In this document: positions 1 through 5,863 of the stretch, one piece after another
Layout: every line of letters begins with the position of its first letter
How positions within the stretch are numbered: position 1 is the stretch's first letter
NCBI GenBank assembly: GCA_028278465.1
Contig: JANQEF010000028.1
Coordinates: forward strand, 1-6,393
Direction: 5' to 3'
DNA length: 6,393 nucleotides
Source: Dehalococcoidia bacterium
GTDB taxonomy: Bacteria > Chloroflexota > Dehalococcoidia > Lucifugimonadales > Lucifugimonadaceae
Translations under genes and position numbers: made by a program
The notes under the pieces: model-generated
Seen by the model: the letters and a program-made list of their open reading frames with translations, nothing else
Told to the model about the DNA's origin: nothing
Database searches by the model: none

Positions 1-2006
1 ATCTTCGGCCTGAGCGACCTGAACGCCTTCGCCTCATCCGTGAACTCGGCGGCCAGCGTGCCGATCTGCGCCACCAGCTCCCGCCTGCGCTGCGACTCCC
101 GCACCGACTCGGCTTCGAGAACTCGCCTCAGCGGGCCGGGTATGAACTCGCAGGAACGCCGCAGACGCGCCAGGTGCGCGTTCTCGAACTTCTCGTCTTC
201 TCGCGGCCACGCCGTCACGACCGCAAGCACCCTGCCGTCTGCCATCACAGAAGCGCGCATAGAACCCGCGGGGCCGGACGGCTGGCCCGGCTCCGGCAGC
301 CCGAGGCCCGGGATGTCGAGCCCGGAAACGGTGTCTGCATCAAGCTGCACAGAAGCGGCATTTTCGTGCGCAGCCGAGTTGATGTCATAGCTGTAGAGGC
401 GCTGATATGTGCCGGAGCCGCGGTCGACGGTGCCCCAGGCGATGCGGGCACTCGGGATGATCTCCAGCATCCACTCGGTGACCGATGCGAACAGAGTTGC
501 GGAGTCCGGCGATTCGGCCGCCGCCCGTGTCAGCGCCAGCAGCAGGTTCGGCGGCACGAAGCCCGGTTTGTCGCTGACGTCTTCCGGCGCCGGAGTCGTG
601 CTCGGCCGTGCGGCCGAGAGCCCGACGCCCAGGTGAACGGCGGGAGCGATGCTCTCCAGGAGCCTGATCACCTCTTTCGGGTTGCTCACAGGCGATGAGA
701 AGCCGGCGAGCATGATCGCCACTACCTCGCCCGCCTCGCGCAGCGGGATGGCGACAACGGCCTGCAGCCCTGACCTGCGCCAGTGAGCGATGGTCGCCGG
801 AGGCACGCTCAGGCGTTCGGAGCTTGCGGCGGAGGTGAACACCGCGGCTCCTGTCTTCAGCACCCGCTGCTCAATGGAGCCCGCAAGCGGCCACTCGACG
901 CCCGGCGCCAGCGCGCCGTACTCCTCGTCACCGGCGCTTGAAGCCTCAGGTACGTAGCAACGGCCCGTCACCGGGTCGGCGACGTGTATCGAGATTGCCG
1001 AAACGGGCAGGCGTCGGGCGATGATCTTGCGCGCCGCGTCCAAAAAGCCGCCGTCATGGTCACGCGACGCCAGCGCGCCGATCTGCCGCACCGTTTCGCT
1101 GGCACGCGAGTACGAAGCGATCCGCCGGTCCAGTTCCGTCGCCCGCAGCGTGCCCGCAAGCGTCAGTACACCCGACTCCAGCAGCAGCGTGGCCGACTGG
1201 GACCACGCCCTGCCACCGGCCATCGTGGCGATCACCAGCAGGTGCGCGCCGTCGTGCAGATCGGCCCGTGCCGCGATGTATGCGCCGTCGAACTCCTCAC
1301 CGTAGATGATCACCGGCTCGAACAGCGCCAGCGTCTCCAGCGAGTCGACCGCTATCGGCCCCGATCCCTGCTGCGGGATGAGCGCGGGCGGCAGGTCTAT
1401 CGCTTCGGTGAGCGAGGTTGCGCCGGGCTGCGACACGCGGGCTATCGGCTCGTAGATCCCGGCGATGGCCGACGAGCGCGCCACGGTTATGGCGTCCGCT
1501 CCGGTCGCCGCGCTCATCTCGGCCGCAAAGCGGTGAGTTATCTCCGAGACATCGCCAATCGACCCGCTCTGCTCGGCAAGCCTGCGCAGGATCGCCGCGA
1601 TATCGATCTCATCGCTGGCTGCTGGCGGTGTTTCGCCACCTGCGCTACCGCCAAGTGACGGGTCGAGTATGGTGATCCAGCCGCCTGAGGTTTCTGGAGT
1701 CACGATGGTGTTGAGCGACACTCGCGACCCGTCCTGACGCACGAATGACACCGGGCCATTGCCCGCCAGTTCCACCTCCGCAACCTCCTCCAGCTCATTC
1801 GCCGCGGCGGCGCGGTCGATCAGGACGATCGCGGCCTCGTCGCCAACCAGGTCGGCGAGGAGAACGCCGCGCACGTCCTCAGGCCGTGCGTATCCGAGCG
1901 CGGCGGCTGCGGAATCGGAGACCGACAGCACGCGGCCGTCGGCGTCGAAGCCGATCGTGGCGTCGTCGTTGATTCCCCGTTGCGAGGAGTCTTCTGGCAC
2001 TGACAT
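1..2006 (-). CDS. PAS domain plus tandem GAF domain sensor protein (C-terminal part outside window)
   Basis: Reading the minus strand from the ATG at 2006 gives 668 codons without a stop up to the left edge, so the 3' end is missing. Residues about 12-110 look like a PAS domain (GFDADGRVLSVSDSAAAALGY at 19-39 is the typical beta-strand/helix start, ending at GGWITILDP). A Gly/Pro/Ala-rich linker follows, then three GAF-like segments at roughly 135-290, 300-460 and 480-620. A charged, probably coiled helix (about 625-650, LEAESVRESQRRRELVAQI) appears to lead into a further GAF or output domain. There are no membrane segments, so it is probably a cytoplasmic sensor of small ligands or redox state. 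Whether the output is a histidine kinase, GGDEF or phosphatase cannot be seen. The chosen ATG has no Shine-Dalgarno sequence; an in-frame ATG at 2051 (15 codons upstream) has AGGCGG before it and is an alternative start. The frame is certain; domain borders are approximate. Confidence 0.85.
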   Translation of the reverse strand, partial: MSVPEDSSQRGINDDATIGFDADGRVLSVSDSAAAALGYARPEDVRGVLLADLVGDEAAIVLIDRAAAANELEEVAEVELAGNGPVSFVRQDGSRVSLNTIVTPETSGGWITILDPSLGGSAGGETPPAASDEIDIAAILRRLAEQSGSIGDVSEITHRFAAEMSAATGADAITVARSSAIAGIYEPIARVSQPGATSLTEAIDLPPALIPQQGSGPIAVDSLETLALFEPVIIYGEEFDGAYIAARADLHDGAHLLVIATMAGGRAWSQSATLLLESGVLTLAGTLRATELDRRIASYSRASETVRQIGALASRDHDGGFLDAARKIIARRLPVSAISIHVADPVTGRCYVPEASSAGDEEYGALAPGVEWPLAGSIEQRVLKTGAAVFTSAASSERLSVPPATIAHWRRSGLQAVVAIPLREAGEVVAIMLAGFSSPVSNPKEVIRLLESIAPAVHLGVGLSAARPSTTPAPEDVSDKPGFVPPNLLLALTRAAAESPDSATLFASVTEWMLEIIPSARIAWGTVDRGSGTYQRLYSYDINSAAHENAASVQLDADTVSGLDIPGLGLPEPGQPSGPAGSMRASVMADGRVLAVVTAWPREDEKFENAHLARLRRSCEFIPGPLRRVLEAESVRESQRRRELVAQIGTLAAEFTDEAKAFRSLRPK

Positions 2007-2052
2007 ATGAGGTGATGAGCGCGGGACCCGCTTGCGGTGCGGACACACCATC

Positions 2053-2070
2053 GCCGCCTGGCCGGGCGGC
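2053..2070. repeat. GC-rich hairpin upstream of the sensor gene
   Basis: GCCGCC at 2053-2058 is exactly complementary to GGCGGC at 2065-2070, with a six-base loop. It lies just upstream of the alternative ATG at 2051 and could cover its ribosome binding site in the minus-strand mRNA. In GC-rich DNA such a hairpin can occur by chance. Confidence 0.4.
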
Positions 2071-2083
2071 GTTGCGGGTCTCA

Positions 2084-2099
2084 GGAATTATCGAATTCC
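2084..2099. repeat. Short perfect inverted repeat GGAATT-N4-AATTCC
   Basis: The arms GGAATT (2084-2089) and AATTCC (2094-2099) are perfect complements around ATCG. It is an AT-rich palindrome inside GC-rich surroundings, lying between two genes, which is the form of many dimeric-regulator operators. No regulator is assigned. Confidence 0.4.
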
Positions 2100-2108
2100 G
2101 GTCCCGTG

Positions 2109-2143
2109 GCGTGTCAGTTCGAATCCGGTACGAGTTGACACGC
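2109..2143. repeat. Long imperfect hairpin downstream of the thioesterase gene
   Basis: GCGTGTCA at 2109-2116 pairs with TGACACGC at 2136-2143 over 8 bases. The stem resumes with TCG (2119-2121) against CGA (2131-2133) around a nine-base loop. The two intervening positions are G-U pairs if read as plus-strand RNA and mismatches as minus-strand RNA. It starts about 30 bases after the thioesterase stop. It could end or stabilise that transcript or bind a protein, but no T-run follows it. Confidence 0.5.
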
Positions 2144-2172
2144 ATTCGTGTTACGCGCCTGTGACCGGCCGC

Positions 2173-2544
2173 TCAGCCGAGGTCCGAGATGTTGATCACG
2201 GCCCGCCTGTGCCGTCCTGTGCCCACCAGCCGCTCGCCTTCCCGCGCCTCCACCGAGAAGGTTAGTTTCTTCCCGTCGACCTTCTCCAGCTGCGCTGACG
2301 TGGTGATCTCGACGCCCGGCTTCGCTGGCGCGACGTGCTTCACGTCGACGTGAAACCCGACGGTCGTCATGTCGTCGGGAAGGTACGACTTCGCAAGGTC
2401 GGCGCAGGTGGTCTCCATCTCCCAGATCATCGAAGGGCTGGAGAGCACGTCATGGCCCGGCTTGCCGGACGGGTTGTAGAGGTGCCGCTCGTCGACCATC
2501 CAGCTGCGGCTCAGTTCGAGCCCTGCGACAAGCTCGCCTGGCAT
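2173..2544 (-). CDS. FlK-like hotdog-fold acyl-CoA thioesterase family protein
   Basis: This 123-residue protein has the length and pattern of the fluoroacetyl-CoA thioesterase (FlK)-like hotdog family, which hydrolyses small acyl-CoA esters in the cytoplasm. The family pattern is visible: VLSSPSMIWEME at 33-44, TTVGFHVDVKHVAPAKPG at 60-77, and a closing GTGRHRRAVI. By alignment with the FlK Thr-Glu-His set, the candidate active-site residues are Ser36, Glu44 and His70; Ser replaces the Thr of FlK but keeps the 8-residue spacing to Glu. The ATG lies three bases after the fabI stop, so translation is probably coupled to FabI, and no strong Shine-Dalgarno sequence is needed or seen. Its substrate is unknown. 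The pairing suggests acyl-chain or acyl-CoA housekeeping, but that is inference. The 100-residue-plus family fit makes a chance ORF unlikely. Confidence 0.82.
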   Translation of the reverse strand: MPGELVAGLELSRSWMVDERHLYNPSGKPGHDVLSSPSMIWEMETTCADLAKSYLPDDMTTVGFHVDVKHVAPAKPGVEITTSAQLEKVDGKKLTFSVEAREGERLVGTGRHRRAVINISDLG

Positions 2545-2547
2545 CGG

Positions 2548-3327
2548 CTAGAGCGCCATGATGCCGTAGCCGGCATCAACAGGTATCACCGCACCGGTCG
2601 TCCCGCTGGAGAGGTCGCTCAGCAGGAACGCCGCCATGTTCGCCACCTCGTCGTGCGTGATCGGGCGCTTCAGCGGCGACCGGTCCTGGTGGGCGCGCCG
2701 CATCTCGTTGAAGCCGGGGATCGATCGGGCGGAGAGCGTCGGAAGTGGACCTGCCGAGATGGCGTTGACCCGGACACCGGACGGACCGAACTCGGCCGCG
2801 AGCTGCCGCACCTCGTTCTCCAGCGCCGCCTTCGCCGTGCCCATGATGTTGTAGCCCGGGTAGACCTTCACCGAGGCGTCGAAGGTCAAGGTGATGGCCG
2901 ACCCGCCGGACTCGCCGATGAGCGGCGCGCCGTAGCGCACGACCGGCACGAGCGTGTAGGCGCTGATCTCAAGCGCGGTGCGGAATCCCTGCAGCGTGAC
3001 AGCTGAGAAGTCGCCGCCAAGATCGTCACGCTCGGCGTAGGCGATCGAGTGGACGATGAAGTCGATGCTGTCCCACTCTTTTGCGACCCTGTCGTAGACA
3101 GCCTTGACCTGCTCTTCGTCAGTGGCGTCGCACTCCGCCGTGATGGTGCTTCCGATCCCCGAGGCCAGCTTCTGGACGGGCTCTCTGACCCGCTCGTTCT
3201 GGTAGGCGAACGCCATCTCCGCGCCGGCTTCAGCGAGCTGCTGTGAGATGGCCCAGGCGATGGAGCGCTGGTTGGCGACGCCGAATACGACGCCGCGCTT
3301 TCCGGTGAAGTCGATTGAAACAGGCAT
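2548..3327 (-). CDS. fabI: Enoyl-[acyl-carrier-protein] reductase (NADH), FabI type
   Basis: This enzyme makes the last reduction in each elongation round of type II fatty-acid synthesis, turning trans-2-enoyl-ACP into acyl-ACP. The 259-residue length is normal. It is a short-chain dehydrogenase fold with the FabI-specific cofactor loop GVANQRSIAW (16-25), the VHSIAYA segment (92-98), and the catalytic Tyr159 and Lys166 in YNIMGTAK with the FabI spacing of seven. The C-terminal VIPVDAGYGIMAL is typical. The position ten residues before Tyr159, Tyr146 in E. coli FabI, is Phe149 here, as in mycobacterial InhA, which also has Phe149. The start has only a weak purine stretch (AGAGAA) upstream. 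A thioesterase gene follows three bases after the stop, forming a two-gene operon. A VOC-gene remnant diverges from its upstream side. Confidence 0.96.
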   Translation of the reverse strand: MPVSIDFTGKRGVVFGVANQRSIAWAISQQLAEAGAEMAFAYQNERVREPVQKLASGIGSTITAECDATDEEQVKAVYDRVAKEWDSIDFIVHSIAYAERDDLGGDFSAVTLQGFRTALEISAYTLVPVVRYGAPLIGESGGSAITLTFDASVKVYPGYNIMGTAKAALENEVRQLAAEFGPSGVRVNAISAGPLPTLSARSIPGFNEMRRAHQDRSPLKRPITHDEVANMAAFLLSDLSSGTTGAVIPVDAGYGIMAL

Positions 3328-3383
3328 AGTGTTCTCTGGCTGTATGCTGCGGCGAACGATGAGCCGCGAGGTAAGGATGAATC
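3328..3383. promoter_or_regulatory. Divergent intergenic spacer, probable fabI promoter region
   Basis: This 56-base spacer separates the divergent starts of fabI (minus) and the VOC remnant (plus), so the fabI promoter should lie here or reach into the remnant. On the plus strand TATGCT (3343-3348) weakly resembles a -10 box; on the minus strand CATACA overlaps it. No convincing -35 is seen on either strand. The call rests on gene arrangement rather than motifs. Confidence 0.35.
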
Positions 3384-3500
3384 ATGACTGACGCCCCGAT
3401 TGTTCGTCAATTCGCCGCTACCGTCATAGACGTCAATGACATGGCGCTGGAGGCCACGTTCTGGGGCACTGTGATCGGCGAGGAGCCGGGACCTGTGTGA
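3384..3500 (+). pseudogene. Truncated VOC (glyoxalase/dioxygenase superfamily) gene remnant
   Basis: A plus-strand ATG at 3384 is preceded by a good ribosome binding site (AAGGA at 3373-3377, 6 bases away) and opens a 38-codon frame ending in TGA. The peptide contains ATVIDVNDMALEATFWGTVIG, which matches the first beta strand and helix of VOC-family proteins (pattern vxDvxDxxxaxxFWxxvLG). The family needs about 110-140 residues, so only the first beta-alpha unit remains. I could not find the rest in other frames before the repeat-containing gap that follows. It is probably a 5' remnant left by deletion or rearrangement; a functional 38-residue peptide is possible but unsupported. Confidence 0.6.
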
Positions 3501-3697
3501 GGGCCGCGAAAGTTGAGGAGAGCGGGCTCCTTCGTCCTGAGCGGCAGCGAAGGACCTGGATGAGGGGCAGAGCTCGACGCACCTTCAAGGCGGGTCTCCG
3601 CACCAGAGATCCTTCGACTGCGCTGCGCTTCGCTCAGGAAACACGCCATCCAACTCGCGGGAAAACGCTGCTCGACGCCCCGAAAACGAAGCTCGCT
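3501..3697. other. Gene-free gap between convergent ends
   Basis: This 197-base stretch lies between the stop of the plus-strand VOC remnant and the stop of the minus-strand dehydratase. It has no convincing coding region; the open frames crossing it show no family pattern. Its notable content is the pair of inverted repeat elements listed separately, and GAAAACG occurs twice at about 3660-3690. Confidence 0.55.
3528..3639. repeat. Two facing copies of a TCCTTCG palindromic intergenic repeat
   Basis: Copy 1 (3528-3554) has arms TCCTTCG and CGAAGGA around TCCTGAGCGGCAG. Copy 2 (3610-3639) starts with TCCTTCG and ends with CGCTCAGGA, and its reverse complement begins TCCTGAGCG and ends CGAAGGA like copy 1. 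The copies therefore face each other. TCCTGAGCG (3535-3543) can pair with CGCTCAGGA (3631-3639), and CGAAGGA (3548-3554) with TCCTTCG (3610-3616), closing a large stem around a 55-base centre. Sequences of this kind are dispersed between genes in many GC-rich bacterial genomes. Here they lie between convergent gene ends and might act as a bidirectional transcription barrier. Confidence 0.65.
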
Positions 3698-4843
3698 TCA
3701 CCAGTTCGTGTGGGAGCCGTCTCGGCGGTGCGGGTGTGGAGGTTCCCAGAACCTGAACGGCTCCGTCAGCTTGCTCTCATCCACCTCCACGCCCAGCCCC
3801 GGCGTCTCCGGCACCGGGTAGCCGTTGCCATCGAGCATCACCTGCTGCGGGAAGACATCGAAATCCGGGTTCTCCGCCCGACCCATGTTCACCTCCAGCC
3901 AGGCGAAGTTCGGCGTCGCCGCGCCCAGGTGCACCGAAGCCGCCGTGCAGATCGGCCCAAGCGGGTTGTGCGGCATCAGGTCGATGTAGTGCGCCTCGGC
4001 CCAGCCAGCAACCTTCATCGACTCCGTGAACCCGCCGACATTGCAGATGTCCAGGCGGGCGTAGTTCGTGATGCCCCGCTCTATGTAAGGCAGGAACTGC
4101 CACTTCGAAGCGAACTCCTCGCCGATCGCGAACGGCACATCCGTCAGCGTGCGCAGCACCTCGTAAGCCTCCGGCGTCTCATCCCGAATTGGCTCCTCGA
4201 GGAAATCGAGCGTGTGCGAAGGCATCATCTGGCAGAAAGACGCCGTCTCAGCCACCGACAGCCGGTGGTGGTAGTCGACGCCCATCACCGCCTGGTTGCC
4301 CAGCTCTTCCCGCGCCTTGATCAGCCACTCCGCCGAGTTGGCGATCGACTCCCGCGGCTCGAAAAGCCCGTCGTCATCGATGCCCATCTTGTCGTACGAC
4401 AACCGGAAGGCGTTGATGCCGCGGTCCATGAACTCCTTCGCCTGCTCGATCATCGCCGGTCCGTACGGGCCCGAAGTGGTGGCGAAGACGGGAACGGTGT
4501 GCCTGTGCTTGCCGCCTAGCAGCTCGTACACCGGCACGCCGAGCTTCTTACCGACGATGTCGTGCAGCGCGATGTCGATGGCAGAGATCGCCGCGGTCAT
4601 CGTGCGGCCGCCTTCGAAGTACTGGCTGCGGTACATCTCCTGCCACAGCGCGCCGCGGCGCATCGGGTCGCGGCCGATGAGGAACTCGCGGTAGTGCTGC
4701 ACGATGCCTGACACGCCGAGCTCGCGGCCGGAGAAGCCGCCCTCGCCCCAGCCGTAGATGCCCTCGTCTGTCTCGACCTTCACGAGCATCTGGTTGCGGG
4801 TTCCGACCCACACCGGGTACGGCTTAACGTCTGTGATCTTCAT
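3698..4843 (-). CDS. Mandelate racemase/enolase-superfamily sugar-acid dehydratase, D-galactonate dehydratase-like (paralogue 1)
   Basis: This complete 381-residue protein has an N-terminal capping domain (1-115) and a TIM-barrel domain. Measured against E. coli DgoD from memory, every key residue is offset by exactly seven: metal ligands Asp190, Glu216 and Glu242; catalytic His192 (in VDYHH) and His292 (in MPHNPLGP); Asp265 pairing with that His (in LDICNVGG); and Glu317. This supports Mg-dependent dehydration of an aldonic acid to a 2-keto-3-deoxy acid in the cytoplasm. The exact sugar is uncertain because capping-domain loops set specificity; a sister function in the same subgroup is possible. 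Translation starts at an ATG preceded by GAGGAC (4851-4856) with a seven-base spacer. It lies downstream of genes A and B and of a close paralogue, probably in one unit. The last residues RRDGSHTN are shared with the paralogue. Confidence 0.92.
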   Translation of the reverse strand: MKITDVKPYPVWVGTRNQMLVKVETDEGIYGWGEGGFSGRELGVSGIVQHYREFLIGRDPMRRGALWQEMYRSQYFEGGRTMTAAISAIDIALHDIVGKKLGVPVYELLGGKHRHTVPVFATTSGPYGPAMIEQAKEFMDRGINAFRLSYDKMGIDDDGLFEPRESIANSAEWLIKAREELGNQAVMGVDYHHRLSVAETASFCQMMPSHTLDFLEEPIRDETPEAYEVLRTLTDVPFAIGEEFASKWQFLPYIERGITNYARLDICNVGGFTESMKVAGWAEAHYIDLMPHNPLGPICTAASVHLGAATPNFAWLEVNMGRAENPDFDVFPQQVMLDGNGYPVPETPGLGVEVDESKLTEPFRFWEPPHPHRRDGSHTNW

Positions 4844-4944
4844 TCGTTTTGTCCTCGACTTTCTTTCTTCGCCGTACGGGATCTGGTTGTCTGACGGATT
4901 GAGCGGCCTGTGCCGAAGTCTTGCGACCGCTGTTGTTCACGTCA
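4844..4944 (-). promoter_or_regulatory. Leader of dehydratase paralogue 1 with strong ribosome binding site
   Basis: This 101-base gap separates the stop of gene B from the dehydratase start. It holds GAGGAC at 4851-4856 (minus strand), seven bases before the ATG, which fixes that start. I see no hairpin with a T-run and no convincing promoter boxes, so read-through from B is as likely as a separate promoter. Confidence 0.5.
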
Positions 4945-5376
4945 CTACCGTGAGAACACCTCGGGCGGACTGGCCTCGAATTTCGCGTCACCATACTCGT
5001 ACCCGGACTCGATCTTTCTGTATGGCAGATAAAAGTTGACCACGCGCCCAGAGCTGTGCTCTAGCAGGATGTGTATAGCCTCCGCATATCCGGCTGTGCC
5101 GTCTTTCAGGTTCACGTCGGTAACCAGTGCGCACGCGCGGATTGAGCCGTCCTTCGCCTGCCCACGAAGACCCAGAACGATCTGCTCCCTCGACTCCAAC
5201 GCCGTTATCGACTCTTCCTCGGAGTGATACATGCCGAGCTGCACCTGCTCGTCGGCACCAATCTCGGCGGGCAAGGTGCCGAAGAACGGCAGAAACTCGC
5301 CTCGCTTGGCCTGCTGGTCCTGTGCAATTCCGATAAGCGAGTTCAGCAGGTCATCGAGATCGTCTCGGTCGGTCAT
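4945..5376 (-). CDS. Uncharacterised small protein B (GEFLPF / LEHSSG / LPYR motif protein)
   Basis: This is a 143-residue acidic protein with no signal peptide or membrane segment. Its visible order is an N-terminal helix (1-24), GEFLPFFGTLPAEIGAD (26-42), a helix at about 52-76, then alternating strands including IRACALVTDVNL (79-90), AEAIHILLEHSSG (98-110) and VVNFYLPYRK (112-121). I recognise this only as a type of widespread hypothetical protein with a GEFxPFG... EHxxG... PY pattern; no function is known to me. The start at 5376 is preferred over an in-frame ATG at 5433, because it has AGAGGA (5383-5388) six bases upstream and overlaps the stop of gene A as ATGA, the mark of translational coupling. 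It shares layout with gene A (xFxPF near the start, then a beta-strand core ending in YR or FR), so the two may be distant paralogues and partners. Confidence 0.8.
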   Translation of the reverse strand: MTDRDDLDDLLNSLIGIAQDQQAKRGEFLPFFGTLPAEIGADEQVQLGMYHSEEESITALESREQIVLGLRGQAKDGSIRACALVTDVNLKDGTAGYAEAIHILLEHSSGRVVNFYLPYRKIESGYEYGDAKFEASPPEVFSR

Positions 5377-5855
5377 TCGGGGTCCTCTGTTCCGTCTTGC
5401 GATGCCCATGATTCGACCACCGGCAGTCCCCACTGCACGCCCACCGCCTGCTCCATCTTCACAATCGGGTCGAACTCCAGATCGCTACCGGCGTTTCGAA
5501 AGCCACCCCTGTACGCATCCATCTCTCCATCGATCGAATACGCCAGGACCATCACGCCTTCCTGCACTTCGTCAGTGTCTGCGCGCCCGCCGTGAACCGG
5601 GAAGCAGACCGCGGCCGCAACGTATCCCTCCTGCGCCGCCTCATGATCTATGACTCCCACCAGGTGTTCTACGCGGTCCCTATCATCCATGTCCTCTTCG
5701 AACCGATCATCCGGAACTCCGCGAATGTAGGAACCGTCTGCGCCCGCCGCGAACGGAATGAAACCCGTCACCTGGCGGAGATACTCGCACGCCTGTGCAT
5801 GGAGAACCTCTGCCAGCTTGTCTCTTGCGGCCGAGAGCGCCTGCCTCGAATCCAT
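5373..5855 (-). CDS. Uncharacterised small protein A, distant relative of protein B
   Basis: This is a 160-residue, strongly acidic protein (many Asp/Glu, ending DGTEDPE) without signal peptide or membrane segment. It has an N-terminal helix (1-28), GFIPFAAGADG (31-41), a charged stretch DDRFEEDMDDRDRVEHL (49-65), then strands YVAAAVCFPVHGG (78-90) and GVMVLAYSIDGEMDAYRGGFR (100-120). Laid beside protein B, the xF(I/L)PF motif, the central strand pair and the terminal (F/Y)R fall in the same order, which suggests an ancient duplication. The similarity is weak and was judged by eye. The ATG is eight bases after the stop of the upstream dehydratase, and GAGGGG partly overlaps that stop, so translation is probably coupled to it. 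I do not recognise a function; candidates such as an immunity or chaperone-like partner are guesses. Confidence 0.78.
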   Translation of the reverse strand: MDSRQALSAARDKLAEVLHAQACEYLRQVTGFIPFAAGADGSYIRGVPDDRFEEDMDDRDRVEHLVGVIDHEAAQEGYVAAAVCFPVHGGRADTDEVQEGVMVLAYSIDGEMDAYRGGFRNAGSDLEFDPIVKMEQAVGVQWGLPVVESWASQDGTEDPE

Positions 5856-5863
5856 GCGCCCCT

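Larger units (their letters stand above)
2007..2172. other. Intergenic region with three inverted repeats
   Basis: This 166-base gap separates the stop of the thioesterase gene from the start of the PAS/GAF gene, both on the minus strand. It encodes no convincing protein. It contains three separate inverted repeats, listed individually, and a small GCGGG-A-CCCGC palindrome at 2021-2031. None is followed by a T-run on the minus strand, so an intrinsic terminator is not supported. The region could hold the promoter and operator of the sensor gene, but I see no clear -10/-35 pair. Confidence 0.6.

Noticed and set aside
984..1658. Long plus-strand open frame of 224 codons, Arg/Gln-rich
   Set aside because: It is the exact codon-phase antisense of the PAS/GAF gene, an expected by-product of GC-rich codon use, with no family pattern.
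2117..2126. GTTCGAATCC, a tRNA T-loop-like sequence
   Set aside because: The flanking bases do not form a proper T stem, and no acceptor stem, D arm or anticodon arm can be built around it; it is part of the 2109-2143 hairpin.
2109..2143. Possible intrinsic terminator after the thioesterase gene
   Set aside because: The stem is plausible, but no T-run follows it on the minus strand.
3407..3649. Minus-strand open frame of 80 codons across the VOC remnant and repeats
   Set aside because: It has no ribosome binding site or family pattern and is composed of antisense remnant and repeat sequence.
3497..4519. Plus-strand open frame of 340 codons
   Set aside because: It runs antisense to the dehydratase gene and through the repeat gap, has a low-complexity Arg/His/Leu-rich composition and no recognisable domain.
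5377..5433. Upstream ATG extending protein B by 19 residues
   Set aside because: The extension lies in gene A coding sequence and lacks a ribosome binding site; the ATG at 5376 has AGAGGA and an ATGA overlap.
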